From assembly GCF_000069785.1 (NCBI RefSeq), contig NC_010529.1, positions 124,001 through 188,000 of the forward strand: DNA of 64,000 nt. The letters are read 5' to 3'. The notes below the pieces were generated by a model that worked only from the letters and a program-made list of their open reading frames with translations, was not told the origin of the DNA and did no database searches. Both the position numbers and the translations under genes were made by a program. Of the stretch, positions 35,780-43,941 are shown in pieces. The number at the start of each line of letters is the position of its first letter. The first letter of the stretch is position 1. The DNA is from Cupriavidus taiwanensis LMG 19424. GTDB taxonomy: Bacteria > Pseudomonadota > Gammaproteobacteria > Burkholderiales > Burkholderiaceae.

Positions 35780-36574
35780 TTAATGAATGCGATTGACTTG
35801 CCAGACCCAACGGTCCCAGAGTTTCTGTTCCCCAGTCTCGGGGTCAAGAACAGGGCGGCCGGTCGCATGGTTGAAGGCGGGCACCTTCTCCTTGTGCAAG
35901 CGCTTGATGCCTACGCGGTCGCCGATTTTGCAAGCGGCGTCGGCCAGGGCATCTTTCAAACCTTCGCCCTGCAATGTCCTTTCGCCGGCGTGGGTGTCCA
36001 ACTTCACCGCGAAGGAGGTGTATGTCGCCTTGCCGCCAGGTTTGCGGTTCGGGAACTCCATTTCACCCCACTCGACCAGCTTGCCAACGGTATAGTTCGA
36101 GCGCGACGCGTTACCGTCAGAGCGAGGTTCGGTTTTGGCAGGTCGGTGGTCTGGGCGCTGATGCTGTGCAGTCCGCGGTCCCCGAGATTCCCTTGACTCA
36201 TCCGAACCCTTCGACTGTGGAAGCGGAGCGGCGCTCGCCCCCTCTTTCGCCTGGCGCATGACGGCTTCGGCAACGGACTGCGGTGTCACGCATTCCCCAT
36301 CGTACCTGCCGAGCTTGTGCCAGCGCGGAACGACCTCGGGAAGAACCTTGTGGCCGAACGCCGTGTGCTGAATGCTGCGATCAAACACGGCAACGAAGTG
36401 AACGACGTGGTCGCCTTCGTCCCGAAAGAGATTTGGGACGCCATTGATGAGGATTTGAAACTCGTTGTCCGCGCCCGTGCCGACGGGAACTTCATTGGCG
36501 GCCCGAGACGCCACTACTGGCGGTTGGCCCAGGATAGTGGCGACTGCCCGCTTGAGTACTCCGAAGAGAGTCAT
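35780..36574 (-). CDS. Hypothetical plasmid protein with C-terminal small domain
   Basis: In this 264-residue protein, residues 1-90 form one domain (LFGVLKRAVATILGQPPVVA, then FQILINGVPNLFRDEGDHV). A charged, disordered linker separates it from a C-terminal domain (TSFAVKLDTHAGERTLQGEG, then ACKIGDRVGIKRLHKEKV). The last segment resembles short domains seen at the ends of some conjugation proteins, but I cannot name it. It lies 12 bp upstream of ssb. Confidence 0.55.
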   Translation of the reverse strand: MTLFGVLKRAVATILGQPPVVASRAANEVPVGTGADNEFQILINGVPNLFRDEGDHVVHFVAVFDRSIQHTAFGHKVLPEVVPRWHKLGRYDGECVTPQSVAEAVMRQAKEGASAAPLPQSKGSDESRESRGPRTAQHQRPDHRPAKTEPRSDGNASRSNYTVGKLVEWGEMEFPNRKPGGKATYTSFAVKLDTHAGERTLQGEGLKDALADAACKIGDRVGIKRLHKEKVPAFNHATGRPVLDPETGEQKLWDRWVWQVNRIH

Positions 36575-36583
36575 GGTAATTGG

Positions 36584-37012
36584 TTACAGAAGAGACCCGC
36601 AGCACAACCGCTTTACTCCTTCGAGGTCTGCTTTCAGGCGGGCGTTGTTGAGAATCACATCCTGCAAGACTTCCGGGCTTACCCCGCAAACCGCGCAGAC
36701 ATAGGTGTAGGGAAGCGCTCCGTCCCAGTATCCGAAGATCCAGCCGATCGTCATGGAATATTCCTCCAAATCGAGCGCCTTGTTCCGCATACGGGCTCGC
36801 AAGAGCTCAGCACAGTCGATCAGGGATTCGGGCATGTTGTCGCCTCGGCGGCTGTCACAGGCCAGGCTGATGAGCGCGTCGACCATCTGCTCGCGTACCG
36901 AGTCGCTCCAGAGCGAAGGGTCCGGCAACGGGTCAATCTTGGGTGGGGGCACAACGATGGCAGCCGCTTCATCGAAGAAGTCCAGCTGCCACCCTGCTGT
37001 CATTGTTTCCAT
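36584..37012 (-). CDS. Hypothetical protein
   Basis: The 142-residue acidic and mainly helical protein starts METMTAGWQLDFFDEAAAIV. The middle (ESLIDCAELLRARMRNKALD) and end (VCAVCGVSPEVLQDVILNNA) include a Cys pair. The start follows a 9-bp stem that contains the ribosome-binding site. No family is recognised. Confidence 0.55.
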   Translation of the reverse strand: METMTAGWQLDFFDEAAAIVVPPPKIDPLPDPSLWSDSVREQMVDALISLACDSRRGDNMPESLIDCAELLRARMRNKALDLEEYSMTIGWIFGYWDGALPYTYVCAVCGVSPEVLQDVILNNARLKADLEGVKRLCCGSLL

Positions 37013-37101
37013 GATGGTCTCCGGACAGGCACCCGGAGACCCACCTGTCGGCGGGTAACGGGTTCCCGCGACAGGTGGAAGCCGCCCGAGAACCGGGCGG
37101 C
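37013..37101 (-). promoter_or_regulatory. Leader with three stems, the last hiding the ribosome-binding site
   Basis: In RNA order: GCCGCCCG/CGGGCGGC (37101-37081), CCACCTGTCG/CGACAGGTGG (37078-37041) and GGTCTCCGG/CCGGAGACC (37041-37016). The third ends 3 nt before the ATG and includes the GGAG ribosome-binding site. Confidence 0.65.
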
Positions 37102-37109
37102 GAGGGAGG

Positions 37110-37418
37110 TCAGGAACGATCGTGCGTTCCAGTGCGACAGATTGGCGTCACCACAGCCGAGCGTGCGTAATTCTGCTCGGGCGGTTCGGCGACCTGGTCA
37201 TTCGTCGGTTTCGGCTTGGAGTCATGCTCCGGCATCGAAACCTTCGGCGCAGCTGGTACAGCCTTGCCCCACTGCAGCACCTTCTCCTTCAGGTAGAAGA
37301 AGCCGACAGCGGCAAGAAACACACCAACAATGAATGACTGCGAAGCCAGATACAGCGCCATGCAAAAAGCAAAGAGCTTGAGCGGGCGCGCGATCATGTT
37401 TTTGGCAAAGGATTCCAT
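37110..37418 (-). CDS. Small membrane protein
   Basis: The 102-residue protein has two adjacent membrane segments (LKLFAFCMALYLASQSF and VGVFLAAVGFFYLKEKV). A Pro/Lys-rich soluble tail follows. The ATG directly follows a GTTTCTC/GAGAAAC stem that includes the GAGA ribosome-binding site. Function is unknown. Confidence 0.6.
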   Translation of the reverse strand: MESFAKNMIARPLKLFAFCMALYLASQSFIVGVFLAAVGFFYLKEKVLQWGKAVPAAPKVSMPEHDSKPKPTNDQVAEPPEQNYARSAVVTPICRTGTHDRS

Positions 37419-37647
37419 GGTTTCTCACGAGAAACGATTTAAAGGGATTTCCTGGCGGATGCCAGGCGATTATTCGATGCTCGGAAGAGCAAGGAATCCA
37501 ATGAGGCGCGACTGCTCGGCAACGCGCTTGCGACATGTCATGCATGTCGTAAGGACGCTGCTCGCGTGCGAAGAAAGGGGATGGGGCGGGCCGCGCAAAG
37601 GAAGGCCAGTGAGGCCCACGCGGAATGTCAGTTTGGTCTGACCGCCA

Positions 37648-37709
37648 TGTCGATGCGTCATAGACGCTAGAGGTATCCGCACTCTACACGGCTTGGGAAA
37701 GCATGACAA
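37648..37709 (-). promoter_or_regulatory. Promoter with GCGTC hairpin for the 37-kb leftward unit
   Basis: TTGTCA (37709-37704), 17 bp, TAGAGT (37686-37681), 13 nt, then GCGTC-TAT-GACGC and ATCGACA (37667-37648). About 230 nt of untranslated leader separate it from the first start at 37418. Confidence 0.65.
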
Positions 37710-37776
37710 GCGCCGCCCCGGCGCTTTCGATTTGCCTTCAAATCACAAGCCGACGTCCTGAGCTTTCGCCAAATTT

Positions 37777-37796
37777 GGAAGGAACATGTTCCTTCC
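37777..37796. promoter_or_regulatory. GGAACATGTTCC palindrome, copy 2
   Basis: GGAAGGAACATGTTCCTTCC, a perfect 20-bp palindrome, between the divergent units of the maintenance region. A GAGCTTTCG half-site like the dyad arm lies 9 bp to its left (37760-37768). Confidence 0.7.
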
Positions 37797-37820
37797 AACG
37801 ACCCTCGCTCAAGGCCAGGT

Positions 37821-37855
37821 TGTATATACAAGTGCCCCCATCTTAAGGGGGTGCT
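37821..37855. promoter_or_regulatory. TGTATATACA palindrome and adjoining hairpin
   Basis: A perfect 10-bp palindrome (37821-37830) directly abuts AGTGCCCCC/GGGGGTGCT (37831-37855, two G-T pairs). Both lie between the second GGAACATGTTCC copy and the 30-bp dyad at 37924. Confidence 0.4.
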
Positions 37856-37923
37856 ACCTCAAATCCAGTTAATGTCTGTCGATAAAAAGTGAGGCAAAGC
37901 GCTGCTGATTTGAGCTTGACTTT

Positions 37924-37953
37924 CGAAAGACACCTGATTTTCCTGAGCTTTCG
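37924..37953. promoter_or_regulatory. 30-bp dyad GAAAGAC-N14-AGCTTTC, copy 2
   Basis: CGAAAGAC and AGCTTTCG arms with a 14-bp centre (ACCTGATTTTCCTG). It lies 67 bp upstream of the -35 box of the coiled-coil and FlhC-like operon. Confidence 0.65.
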
Positions 37954-38019
37954 TGACATTCCGATGCTCAAACTCGGCATAAGCTTCCATCCGAAGATCG
38001 CTGCACCCGTTTCATCAGC

Positions 38020-38046
38020 TTGACACTTGCTCCTAGCGTGTACGTT
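38020..38046 (+). promoter_or_regulatory. TTGACA-N15 promoter of the coiled-coil and FlhC-like operon
   Basis: TTGACA (38020-38025), 15 bp, TACGTT (38041-38046). The geometry matches the CTTGACT family. The ATG lies 52 bp further on. Confidence 0.6.
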
Positions 38047-38098
38047 GAAGTGGCTGCCGCGATCGCCGGGGCCGCAACAACTTTCCGTAAGGGCAACA

Positions 38099-39262
38099 AT
38101 GAAGAAGAAAGAAGAAGAGAAACGCGAGTTCAATCTCATCGACCCGAAGCCGCCCGTATTGCGCGAGCTGGCGATCCAGCAACTGGGTCACTATGTCGAT
38201 GCCGGCGCGATCGGCCGGATCGTGCAAGCCGCGCAAGAGATCGAACTCTCACGCAAGCGGATCCTCAGTGAACATACCGCCATCGGCTCTCGCCTATTCC
38301 AGATCTACCACGTGATCCTCACGTGTGTGCAGAAGCGTCTGGGCGACACCCCCCGCGCTCGCCAGGAAGCCGATGACAACTTGTACAACTTCGCGGTGCG
38401 CGCCCTGCGCATTTCCCGCGCCTCTGCGATCAAGTATCTGCAGGCATTTCATCACTTCTCCGAGAACAGCGATGCCTTGACGTTTCTGAACCTGGGGGAG
38501 CTGACGATTCTCAAGCGGTCGGACATCACGCCAGAGGAAGTGCAGCGGTTCATCGATGCTCGCAAGGACGACGAACCCTATTCGCGCAAGGAAATCGTCC
38601 CATACATCGAATGGTCTCGACGCACCCACCAGGAACTCAATCACGTCATGGCGACGCTGGAGGCGGCGGAAGAACAGTTGAACGAGAGCCTGGAGCGCCA
38701 GCGCGATCTCGAAGCCCAGATGCGCCACATGCGCGAACAGATGACATCCTCCGACGCGCAATCTGCGGCGCAAAAGGAGCAGCTTGACCGAACCTCCGCG
38801 GCGCTCTCGTCGCAGGCTGGGGCCATGGAAAGCCTGCAGCATTCCATTAAGCGCTTGACGGACGAACGACAGGCCTTGCAGAAGGCATTGGCCGAGTCGA
38901 AGATCCGGGAGGTTGTGAAGGAGATCAAGGTCGAGGTCATTCCTCCCGAGTACAAGACCATCGCCGATGCCGTCATAGACGGAAGCGGCAAACTTGAAGC
39001 GCTCAATGCGCAGATCAAGGATGCCGAACTGCGCCTCTCCGCTGTCAACAATAAGATCGAACGCCATGAAGCCAAGTCGGCCGACTCGCGGAGTCTGTCA
39101 CTACGCATTGACGGCCTGAAAGCGGATCTCGATGATGCGCTCGCGAAATTCCGAGGCGCCGTCAAAGCCATCAAGGTCAAAGAGCATGCCCCCGCGCTGG
39201 TGTCCTTGCGCCGCACTGTGGAAGCCTTCCACAACGAACTGATCGCCATCACTGGAGCCTGA
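38099..39262 (+). CDS. Coiled-coil protein, possibly DNA-binding (KfrA/ParB-like plan)
   Basis: The 387-residue protein has a Lys/Glu-rich start. Residues 15-150 form a helical domain with an HTH-like stretch (ALRISRASAIKYLQAFHHFS). Residues 165-260 and 300-385 are coiled coil (LEAAEEQLNESLERQRDLEA, LSAVNNKIERHEAKSADSRS). The start follows AAGGGCAACA. The plan recalls plasmid proteins that combine a DNA-binding head with a long coil, such as KfrA; no direct match is claimed. It is 1 bp from the FlhC-like gene. Confidence 0.6.
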   Translation: MKKKEEEKREFNLIDPKPPVLRELAIQQLGHYVDAGAIGRIVQAAQEIELSRKRILSEHTAIGSRLFQIYHVILTCVQKRLGDTPRARQEADDNLYNFAVRALRISRASAIKYLQAFHHFSENSDALTFLNLGELTILKRSDITPEEVQRFIDARKDDEPYSRKEIVPYIEWSRRTHQELNHVMATLEAAEEQLNESLERQRDLEAQMRHMREQMTSSDAQSAAQKEQLDRTSAALSSQAGAMESLQHSIKRLTDERQALQKALAESKIREVVKEIKVEVIPPEYKTIADAVIDGSGKLEALNAQIKDAELRLSAVNNKIERHEAKSADSRSLSLRIDGLKADLDDALAKFRGAVKAIKVKEHAPALVSLRRTVEAFHNELIAITGA

Positions 39263-39263
39263 C

Positions 39264-40436
39264 ATGCAAACCACCCCGACCCGTTCTATCTACGAGCAGT
39301 TCGTCTTGCCAGCCTGGGTGCGCGATCGTGTGCTTGCGGCCAATCTGCGAATCAACAACTACGTCCTGAATGCCGTTACGGTGCATCCAACGCTGGAAAG
39401 CATCTTCAGGGTATCGAGCGAAAACCTTCGCTCGCTGCGTGACGACCTGTACCAGTCGGCGAAGATTCTGGGAACGCCGTTCCTCGCTTACGCACCAACG
39501 CTCACAACCATCGATGACTGGCGATCCTTCATCGAAGGACGGATGCCGACCGCCACAATGGAGCGGCTCAAGACTGGCCTGCCCCGCAATCTGTCAGTGG
39601 TGGACCGGTTGGCGCTCGAGCATACGAACCGCGCGTACATCAATGCCATGTACGACCTTCTCAACATGTCGGTATTGGCGGCGCCTCTGATCGGCATCTC
39701 CAACGAGTTGGCCGCGTACATGCGGTCGGTTCCTCAGCACGAACTCGACGTGGCTATCACCGAGCGGCTGGTGCCGCTATTCCACTGGCGCTTCGCGGAC
39801 GAGATGTTCTGGTTGGAGAGTCACTCCGGCCGGTTATCGCGGGAAATGATCTCCCACTATCTGATGGAAACGTCGCCGCTTCGGACTGACCGCCTGGCGC
39901 ACTCTGGCGTCTGGGGCAACTTCCGGCTCGAAACGTTTGTGCGCGACGCCCTCTCCGAGGCATTCCTGGCTCTCAGTTGTCGCGCCATGAGCGTCTCATC
40001 ATTGTTCAATATCACCATCGAGACCACGCGGAAGACCTATCAGAGGTTGCATGGCAAACCATCGCCACCCGGCCAGCCGCCGTCATCGCTAATGTGGTAC
40101 CTGGATTCCGCGCAGCGCCGCGTTCAGTCGACTTTCCAGATCTGGCTGTTTCGATCGGCGATCGCCTGTGACGTGTCGACACCCGAAAGCTTCGTCGCGA
40201 CCCTTGACATCCATCGCGCGTTCTTCTCGGACGACTGCAAGGTGCCACCCGAGCGGTCGCTGCATCTGGCCCGCTCCATGTCGATGCACGAAGAGCTCGC
40301 GGTCTGGCCCTGCCGAAAGTGCGGGACGCCGTACCTGGCTTCGAACTCCTCCGCGAAGATCGAGCTTTCGCAGTCATTTCTGTGCCCTTGCTGCAACGGG
40401 TCTTTGACGGCTTCACGGGGCAGGCGTCGGAACTGA
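39264..40436 (+). CDS. FlhC-like transcriptional activator
   Basis: In this 390-residue protein, the C-terminal 170 residues follow FlhC: SCRAMSVSSLFNITIETTRK with TYQRLHGKPSPPGQPPSSL near the start of the repeat, then the zinc cluster PCRKCGTPYLA and FLCPCCNG. FlhC is about 190 residues; here about 215 extra residues precede it and may play the FlhD or oligomerisation role. FlhC-type proteins (SetC in SXT-type elements) activate transfer genes. Location beside the dyad-rich control region makes it a candidate regulator of those sites. Confidence 0.7.
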   Translation: MQTTPTRSIYEQFVLPAWVRDRVLAANLRINNYVLNAVTVHPTLESIFRVSSENLRSLRDDLYQSAKILGTPFLAYAPTLTTIDDWRSFIEGRMPTATMERLKTGLPRNLSVVDRLALEHTNRAYINAMYDLLNMSVLAAPLIGISNELAAYMRSVPQHELDVAITERLVPLFHWRFADEMFWLESHSGRLSREMISHYLMETSPLRTDRLAHSGVWGNFRLETFVRDALSEAFLALSCRAMSVSSLFNITIETTRKTYQRLHGKPSPPGQPPSSLMWYLDSAQRRVQSTFQIWLFRSAIACDVSTPESFVATLDIHRAFFSDDCKVPPERSLHLARSMSMHEELAVWPCRKCGTPYLASNSSAKIELSQSFLCPCCNGSLTASRGRRRN

Positions 40437-40561
40437 CCGCGCATCAGCAACAGTCGCCGAAGCACCCCTCTCCGTACCCTTCGATTGACGGGTTGTCTTT
40501 TCAGCGATCATAGCCAAGAATCGCAAGCGCCAGAAATTTGACCCTTCTCGGCCTTCTCAAT

Positions 40562-40596
40562 ACGGCGGCTTCCTCTTGGGGCCGCCGTCTTTTTTT
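40562..40596 (+). terminator. Intrinsic terminator interrupted by ISL3 insertion
   Basis: ACGGCGGC pairs with GCCGCCGT around an 11-nt loop and is followed by CTTTTTTT. It ends the FlhC-like operon. The insertion sequence entered exactly at the T tract. Confidence 0.85.
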
Positions 40597-41899
40597 GGTT
40601 CATCGAGGAATTCCGGGGAAGGCTGCGCGGATTTTGAGGAAGAAGTATTCCTCGTCGCGATAGCCGTACGCGCGGCGCTTGATGACCTTGATGGTGTTGT
40701 TGATGCCTTCGACCACGCTGGTGTTCAATGGGTGGCGGCAGCGGGCCAAGATGCCATGCCAGTAGCCTTGCAGGCGCTTCGCAAACAACTCCAGGGCAGG
40801 TATTCGGCTCTGCCGAGCCTGCTCGCACCATTGCTCCCAAGCTTTTTGCGCCCACGCCGGGCGGCGGTAGAACCATAGCCGCTTTAGCTCGTCGCGCAAC
40901 AGATAGACTGTCAGCAATGGCCGGTTCGCCTCCAGGACCTCATCCAGATGAACCGCCTGGGGGACGCTCAAGTTCTCCCGATTCCGCAGCAGTAGCCAGC
41001 GTGTGGACTTGAGCACCCGTCTGGCCGGCCGATCGTGCCGCAGCTGATTGGCCTGATCCACCCGTACTCGGTCGATGACCTCACGCCCGTACTTAGCTAC
41101 CACGTGGAACAGGTCGAAGACCACCTCTGCTTGCGGGCAATGCGCCCGGATCTCCAACTCATACGCGGTCGTCATGTCGATGGCGACGGCCTCGATGCGC
41201 TGCGCAACGCCGGCGGGGAGCTGCTCAAAGAAGGCTCGGGCGGTCTCGCGTGAGCGCCCCTGTCCGATCCAGAGCACCTGCCGCCCAATGGGGTCGACTA
41301 CCACCGTGGCATATCGATGCCCCTTGTGTAGCGCGAACTCATCCATGGCCAGGTAGCGGATATTGGACCAGTCCGGCTCGGCCACTGCCTCACGCAAGCG
41401 AGCCTTATCGATCGATTTAACTGTGTGCCAGCCCAGATCGTAGAAGGCCGCCACCGCCTGCACCGTACAGTGGCGCAACAAGTGGCCGCAAGCCTGGGCC
41501 AAGCGGGCCGTCACGCGTTGGTAGCGCCCAAGCCATTCCAGCCGCTCCAGCCTCGGACCGCCGCAACGGTCGCACCAAACGCGCCGGCGCGGCACGTGCA
41601 GTACGACCCGATACTCGAACAGCGGAAGGTCCCGGACTCGCCTGACCACTGTCTCATGCACCTGATGGCAGCGCGCGCCACACTCCTCGCAATGCATGAC
41701 CTTGCTGACCGGCTTCAAGTACAACGACAGCGTACGGCTCTCTCCCTCCGGCCATTCCACGCGCTCCAGCCGGTAGCCCTTCCAGCAACCCAGTGCTTGC
41801 AGCGTCTTGCGATCCAGCACACATCCCCCTGATACCTGAAGAAACAGACATCAGCATACAAAATGTGCTCTTTCGGGCCACGGTTTTCTGCGAAGAACC
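40597..41899 (-). mobile_element. ISL3-family insertion sequence with 8-bp target duplication
   Basis: The ends GGTTCATCGAGGAATTCCG (left) and GGTTCTTCGCAGAAAACCG (right, complement) form imperfect inverted repeats. The direct repeat CTTTTTTT flanks the element at 40589-40596 and 41900-41907. An 8-bp duplication in AT-rich DNA is typical of ISL3. The length is 1303 bp with a single transposase gene. Confidence 0.9.
40600..41820 (-). CDS. ISL3-family transposase
   Basis: The 406-residue protein has an N-terminal zinc finger (MHCEECGARCHQVHE, WCDRCGG), a helix-turn-helix (GWHTVKSIDKARLREA), and the DDE catalytic part: YLAMDEFALHKGHRYATVV, IDMTTAYELEI, VEGINNTIKVIKRRAYGYRD. All expected parts are present, so it is probably active. 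The stop overlaps the left inverted repeat. Confidence 0.97.
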   Translation of the reverse strand: MLDRKTLQALGCWKGYRLERVEWPEGESRTLSLYLKPVSKVMHCEECGARCHQVHETVVRRVRDLPLFEYRVVLHVPRRRVWCDRCGGPRLERLEWLGRYQRVTARLAQACGHLLRHCTVQAVAAFYDLGWHTVKSIDKARLREAVAEPDWSNIRYLAMDEFALHKGHRYATVVVDPIGRQVLWIGQGRSRETARAFFEQLPAGVAQRIEAVAIDMTTAYELEIRAHCPQAEVVFDLFHVVAKYGREVIDRVRVDQANQLRHDRPARRVLKSTRWLLLRNRENLSVPQAVHLDEVLEANRPLLTVYLLRDELKRLWFYRRPAWAQKAWEQWCEQARQSRIPALELFAKRLQGYWHGILARCRHPLNTSVVEGINNTIKVIKRRAYGYRDEEYFFLKIRAAFPGIPR

Positions 41900-42007
41900 C
41901 TTTTTTTGCCTATGCTCTGCGCCCCAACCAACTGGGCTCAACCTTTGCGAAATCTTGCCGACTAACCATCCTTAACGCCAGTGTCGGAACCTCCCGTTCG
42001 GCGAGCC

Positions 42008-42034
42008 TTGACTTCGGCACGATGTCGCTAATCT
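42008..42034 (+). promoter_or_regulatory. CTTGACT-N15 promoter upstream of the first CAP gene
   Basis: TTGACT (42008-42013), 15 bp, TAATCT (42029-42034) then GGAA. About 225 bp of leader precede the ATG at 42261. That leader holds no other gene I can support. Confidence 0.55.
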
Positions 42035-42260
42035 GGAATCAAGCGGCTCGAATCCAGCCGCGATCCCATTGCCTCATCTCACCGCGGAGAAATGGTGTTC
42101 GCGCAAGCGTTGGCGCCTGCTAGCAGACTTCGTGACACCACTTTTGCTCCGAACAGAGCATCTGCTGTCCGTGCTGGCTTGGCAGTAGCAGCAACAGCGA
42201 AGACTGCGGGACAGGCCGGCAATAGGCAATGACATCTCTCCTGCTATATCGGAAGAATTC

Positions 42261-43313
42261 GTGAAGACGAGAAAATGGTTTGCGTTGCTGTTGCTGGCGC
42301 TCATTGGCAATGAGGAAGCTTGGGCAAGCGGAAGTGTTCCGTCGGCTGCTCCTGGCCCGGCAGAAGTTCCCTCCCTTGCGCTGCGGACCAGCGTGCCGGA
42401 GCCATCCTACGCAAAGAGTTCGGGACAGCTCGCGCTCTTCAACGGTGTCAACGCCTTGCGCCGGAAGCTCGGCGTCGGTCTTCTCATGCAAGACCCCGCG
42501 CTCGACACCGCCGCCCAGGCACATGCTGTCTATCTCAGCGCGCACAGCGTGGCACAGCATGACCAATCCGTAGGCTCTCTGCATTTCTACGCAACCACGC
42601 CTCTGCTACGAGCCAGAAGGGCCGGTGTCGGCGACACCCAATGGGTGGCCGAAATCGTGGGCGCAGCCAGAGGCCCCGATGATAGCGAGATCGGCGCAGG
42701 CTGCATCGATCAGTGGTACCACACCGTCTACCACTTGCAGTCGCTCGTCACGAACCAGGAATCCATGGGAATTGGATTCAGTGATACTGGTGCCTTGGGC
42801 CTGAATCACTGCGTCGTGGACTTCGGCACGAACACTGCAACACAACCAGGCCCGACACCCAACGGTGTGCCCTATGGAGGAGGCCAGCAGATCGATGCTG
42901 AAATCTTCGTCACTGTGCCAGCAGACGGCGACACCGACGTGCGACCCGGTTTCAACTTCGCCGGCGAGTCGCCGAATCCTGCGCCGGATCTGCCGGCGCC
43001 AGGCCGCCCCCTGATGATTTACGCGAATGGTGCGCTCGCGGAGGTGCTGTCCGTAGAAGCCTTCAAACTCGTTGACGGCAACGGCGCGGAGCTGCCTGCG
43101 CGCGTTTTGGTGTCCCCGGCGGCGAAGGCGGATGGCTCGAATGGTATGGCAGACGAATACCTCCGGAACAACGCGGCCTTCCTGGTCCCGCTCGCGCCAC
43201 TGGCGGACCGCGAGGCCTACACGGCTTCGTTTTCTGGCACTCGGGCCGGCAAGCCGGTGAGTATCTCCTGGACCTTCAGGACTGCTACGCCGGGAGCCTC
43301 CACTTTCCGATAG
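42261..43313 (+). CDS. Secreted CAP-domain protein
   Basis: The 350-residue protein has a signal peptide (MKTRKWFALLLLALIGNEEA). Residues 55-200 form a CAP/SCP-PR1 domain (LALFNGVNALRRKLGVGLLM, LDTAAQAHAVYLSAH, YHLQSLVTNQESMGIGFSD). The C-terminal 130 residues are beta-rich and shared with the second CAP protein at 43.9 kb. CAP proteins act outside the membrane; on plasmids such proteins have been linked to conjugation or envelope function. Exact role unknown. Confidence 0.8.
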   Translation: MKTRKWFALLLLALIGNEEAWASGSVPSAAPGPAEVPSLALRTSVPEPSYAKSSGQLALFNGVNALRRKLGVGLLMQDPALDTAAQAHAVYLSAHSVAQHDQSVGSLHFYATTPLLRARRAGVGDTQWVAEIVGAARGPDDSEIGAGCIDQWYHTVYHLQSLVTNQESMGIGFSDTGALGLNHCVVDFGTNTATQPGPTPNGVPYGGGQQIDAEIFVTVPADGDTDVRPGFNFAGESPNPAPDLPAPGRPLMIYANGALAEVLSVEAFKLVDGNGAELPARVLVSPAAKADGSNGMADEYLRNNAAFLVPLAPLADREAYTASFSGTRAGKPVSISWTFRTATPGASTFR

Positions 43314-43387
43314 CCCAAGCGCGCCGACGACCCCGCCGGACGGTTTCGCGGGGCAGGCCTCGAAACACATACAACGGAGATTCAACG

Positions 43388-43719
43388 ATGGAATGGATAA
43401 CGATCGCGGTCTTTCTGGTTTTGCCAGCTTACCTGGCGTTCAAGTGGGCAAGACAGGAGGGGCGTTGGCCTGGCCATGGGCGATTGCCTCCTTCATGTTC
43501 TCGTACTTCGCCTTGATCGCCTTTGCGCTGACGCGCAAAGGCCTGCCGACGGTGAGCGAATATGCGCGGAAGTATCCAGCATGCGTGACCGAGCGCGGCA
43601 TGTCTTGCTATCGGTGCGGATCCAGAAGCATCCGCCTCTGGCGCGAGCAGCCGTTCATTGCCGCGCATCAGTGGCACATCTGCAATAGCTGCGGCACATC
43701 GCTCTACCGATCGCGGTGA
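43388..43719 (+). pseudogene. Membrane protein with zinc ribbon, probable frameshift
   Basis: A ribosome-binding site (CGGAG) precedes ATG at 43388, which encodes a membrane helix (ITIAVFLVLPAYLAFKWARQ). That frame then closes. The other frame provides a second helix (WPWAIASFMFSYFALIAFAL) and a zinc ribbon (SCYRCGSRSIRL, HICNSCGTSLY). The switch falls at the GGGG run 43459-43462, so one base change would give a single protein of about 110 residues. Sequence error is possible. It sits between the two CAP genes. Confidence 0.55.
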
Positions 43720-43866
43720 CGTGCACTTGACGCGGTCTTCGGGTCCGCCAGCCGTAACGATTACCAGGACACCCCTCTTTCCGGGGGGTCAAGTTTGGCT
43801 CCAATTCGTCGACTAGATGCTGATCGCCTTCGTGTATTCTCACGTCCGGCCGGGGATTGCGGGCAC

Positions 43867-43893
43867 TTGACTTCGCGCGCCGATAGGTAAGCT
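43867..43893 (+). promoter_or_regulatory. CTTGACT-N15 promoter of the second CAP gene
   Basis: TTGACT (43867-43872), 15 bp, TAAGCT (43888-43893). Unlike the other members of the family, the gene has a clear ribosome-binding site (AGAGGAAG). Confidence 0.65.
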
Positions 43894-43941
43894 AAAAGTA
43901 ACGGTCGATCCCCGGCCGGTCAAAGTCAGAGGAAGAAAAGC

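Noticed and set aside
37470..37709. Open frame of 79 codons upstream of the 102-residue membrane gene
   Set aside because: It would begin at the -35 box of the promoter and contains the GCGTC leader hairpin, so it is leader RNA rather than a gene.
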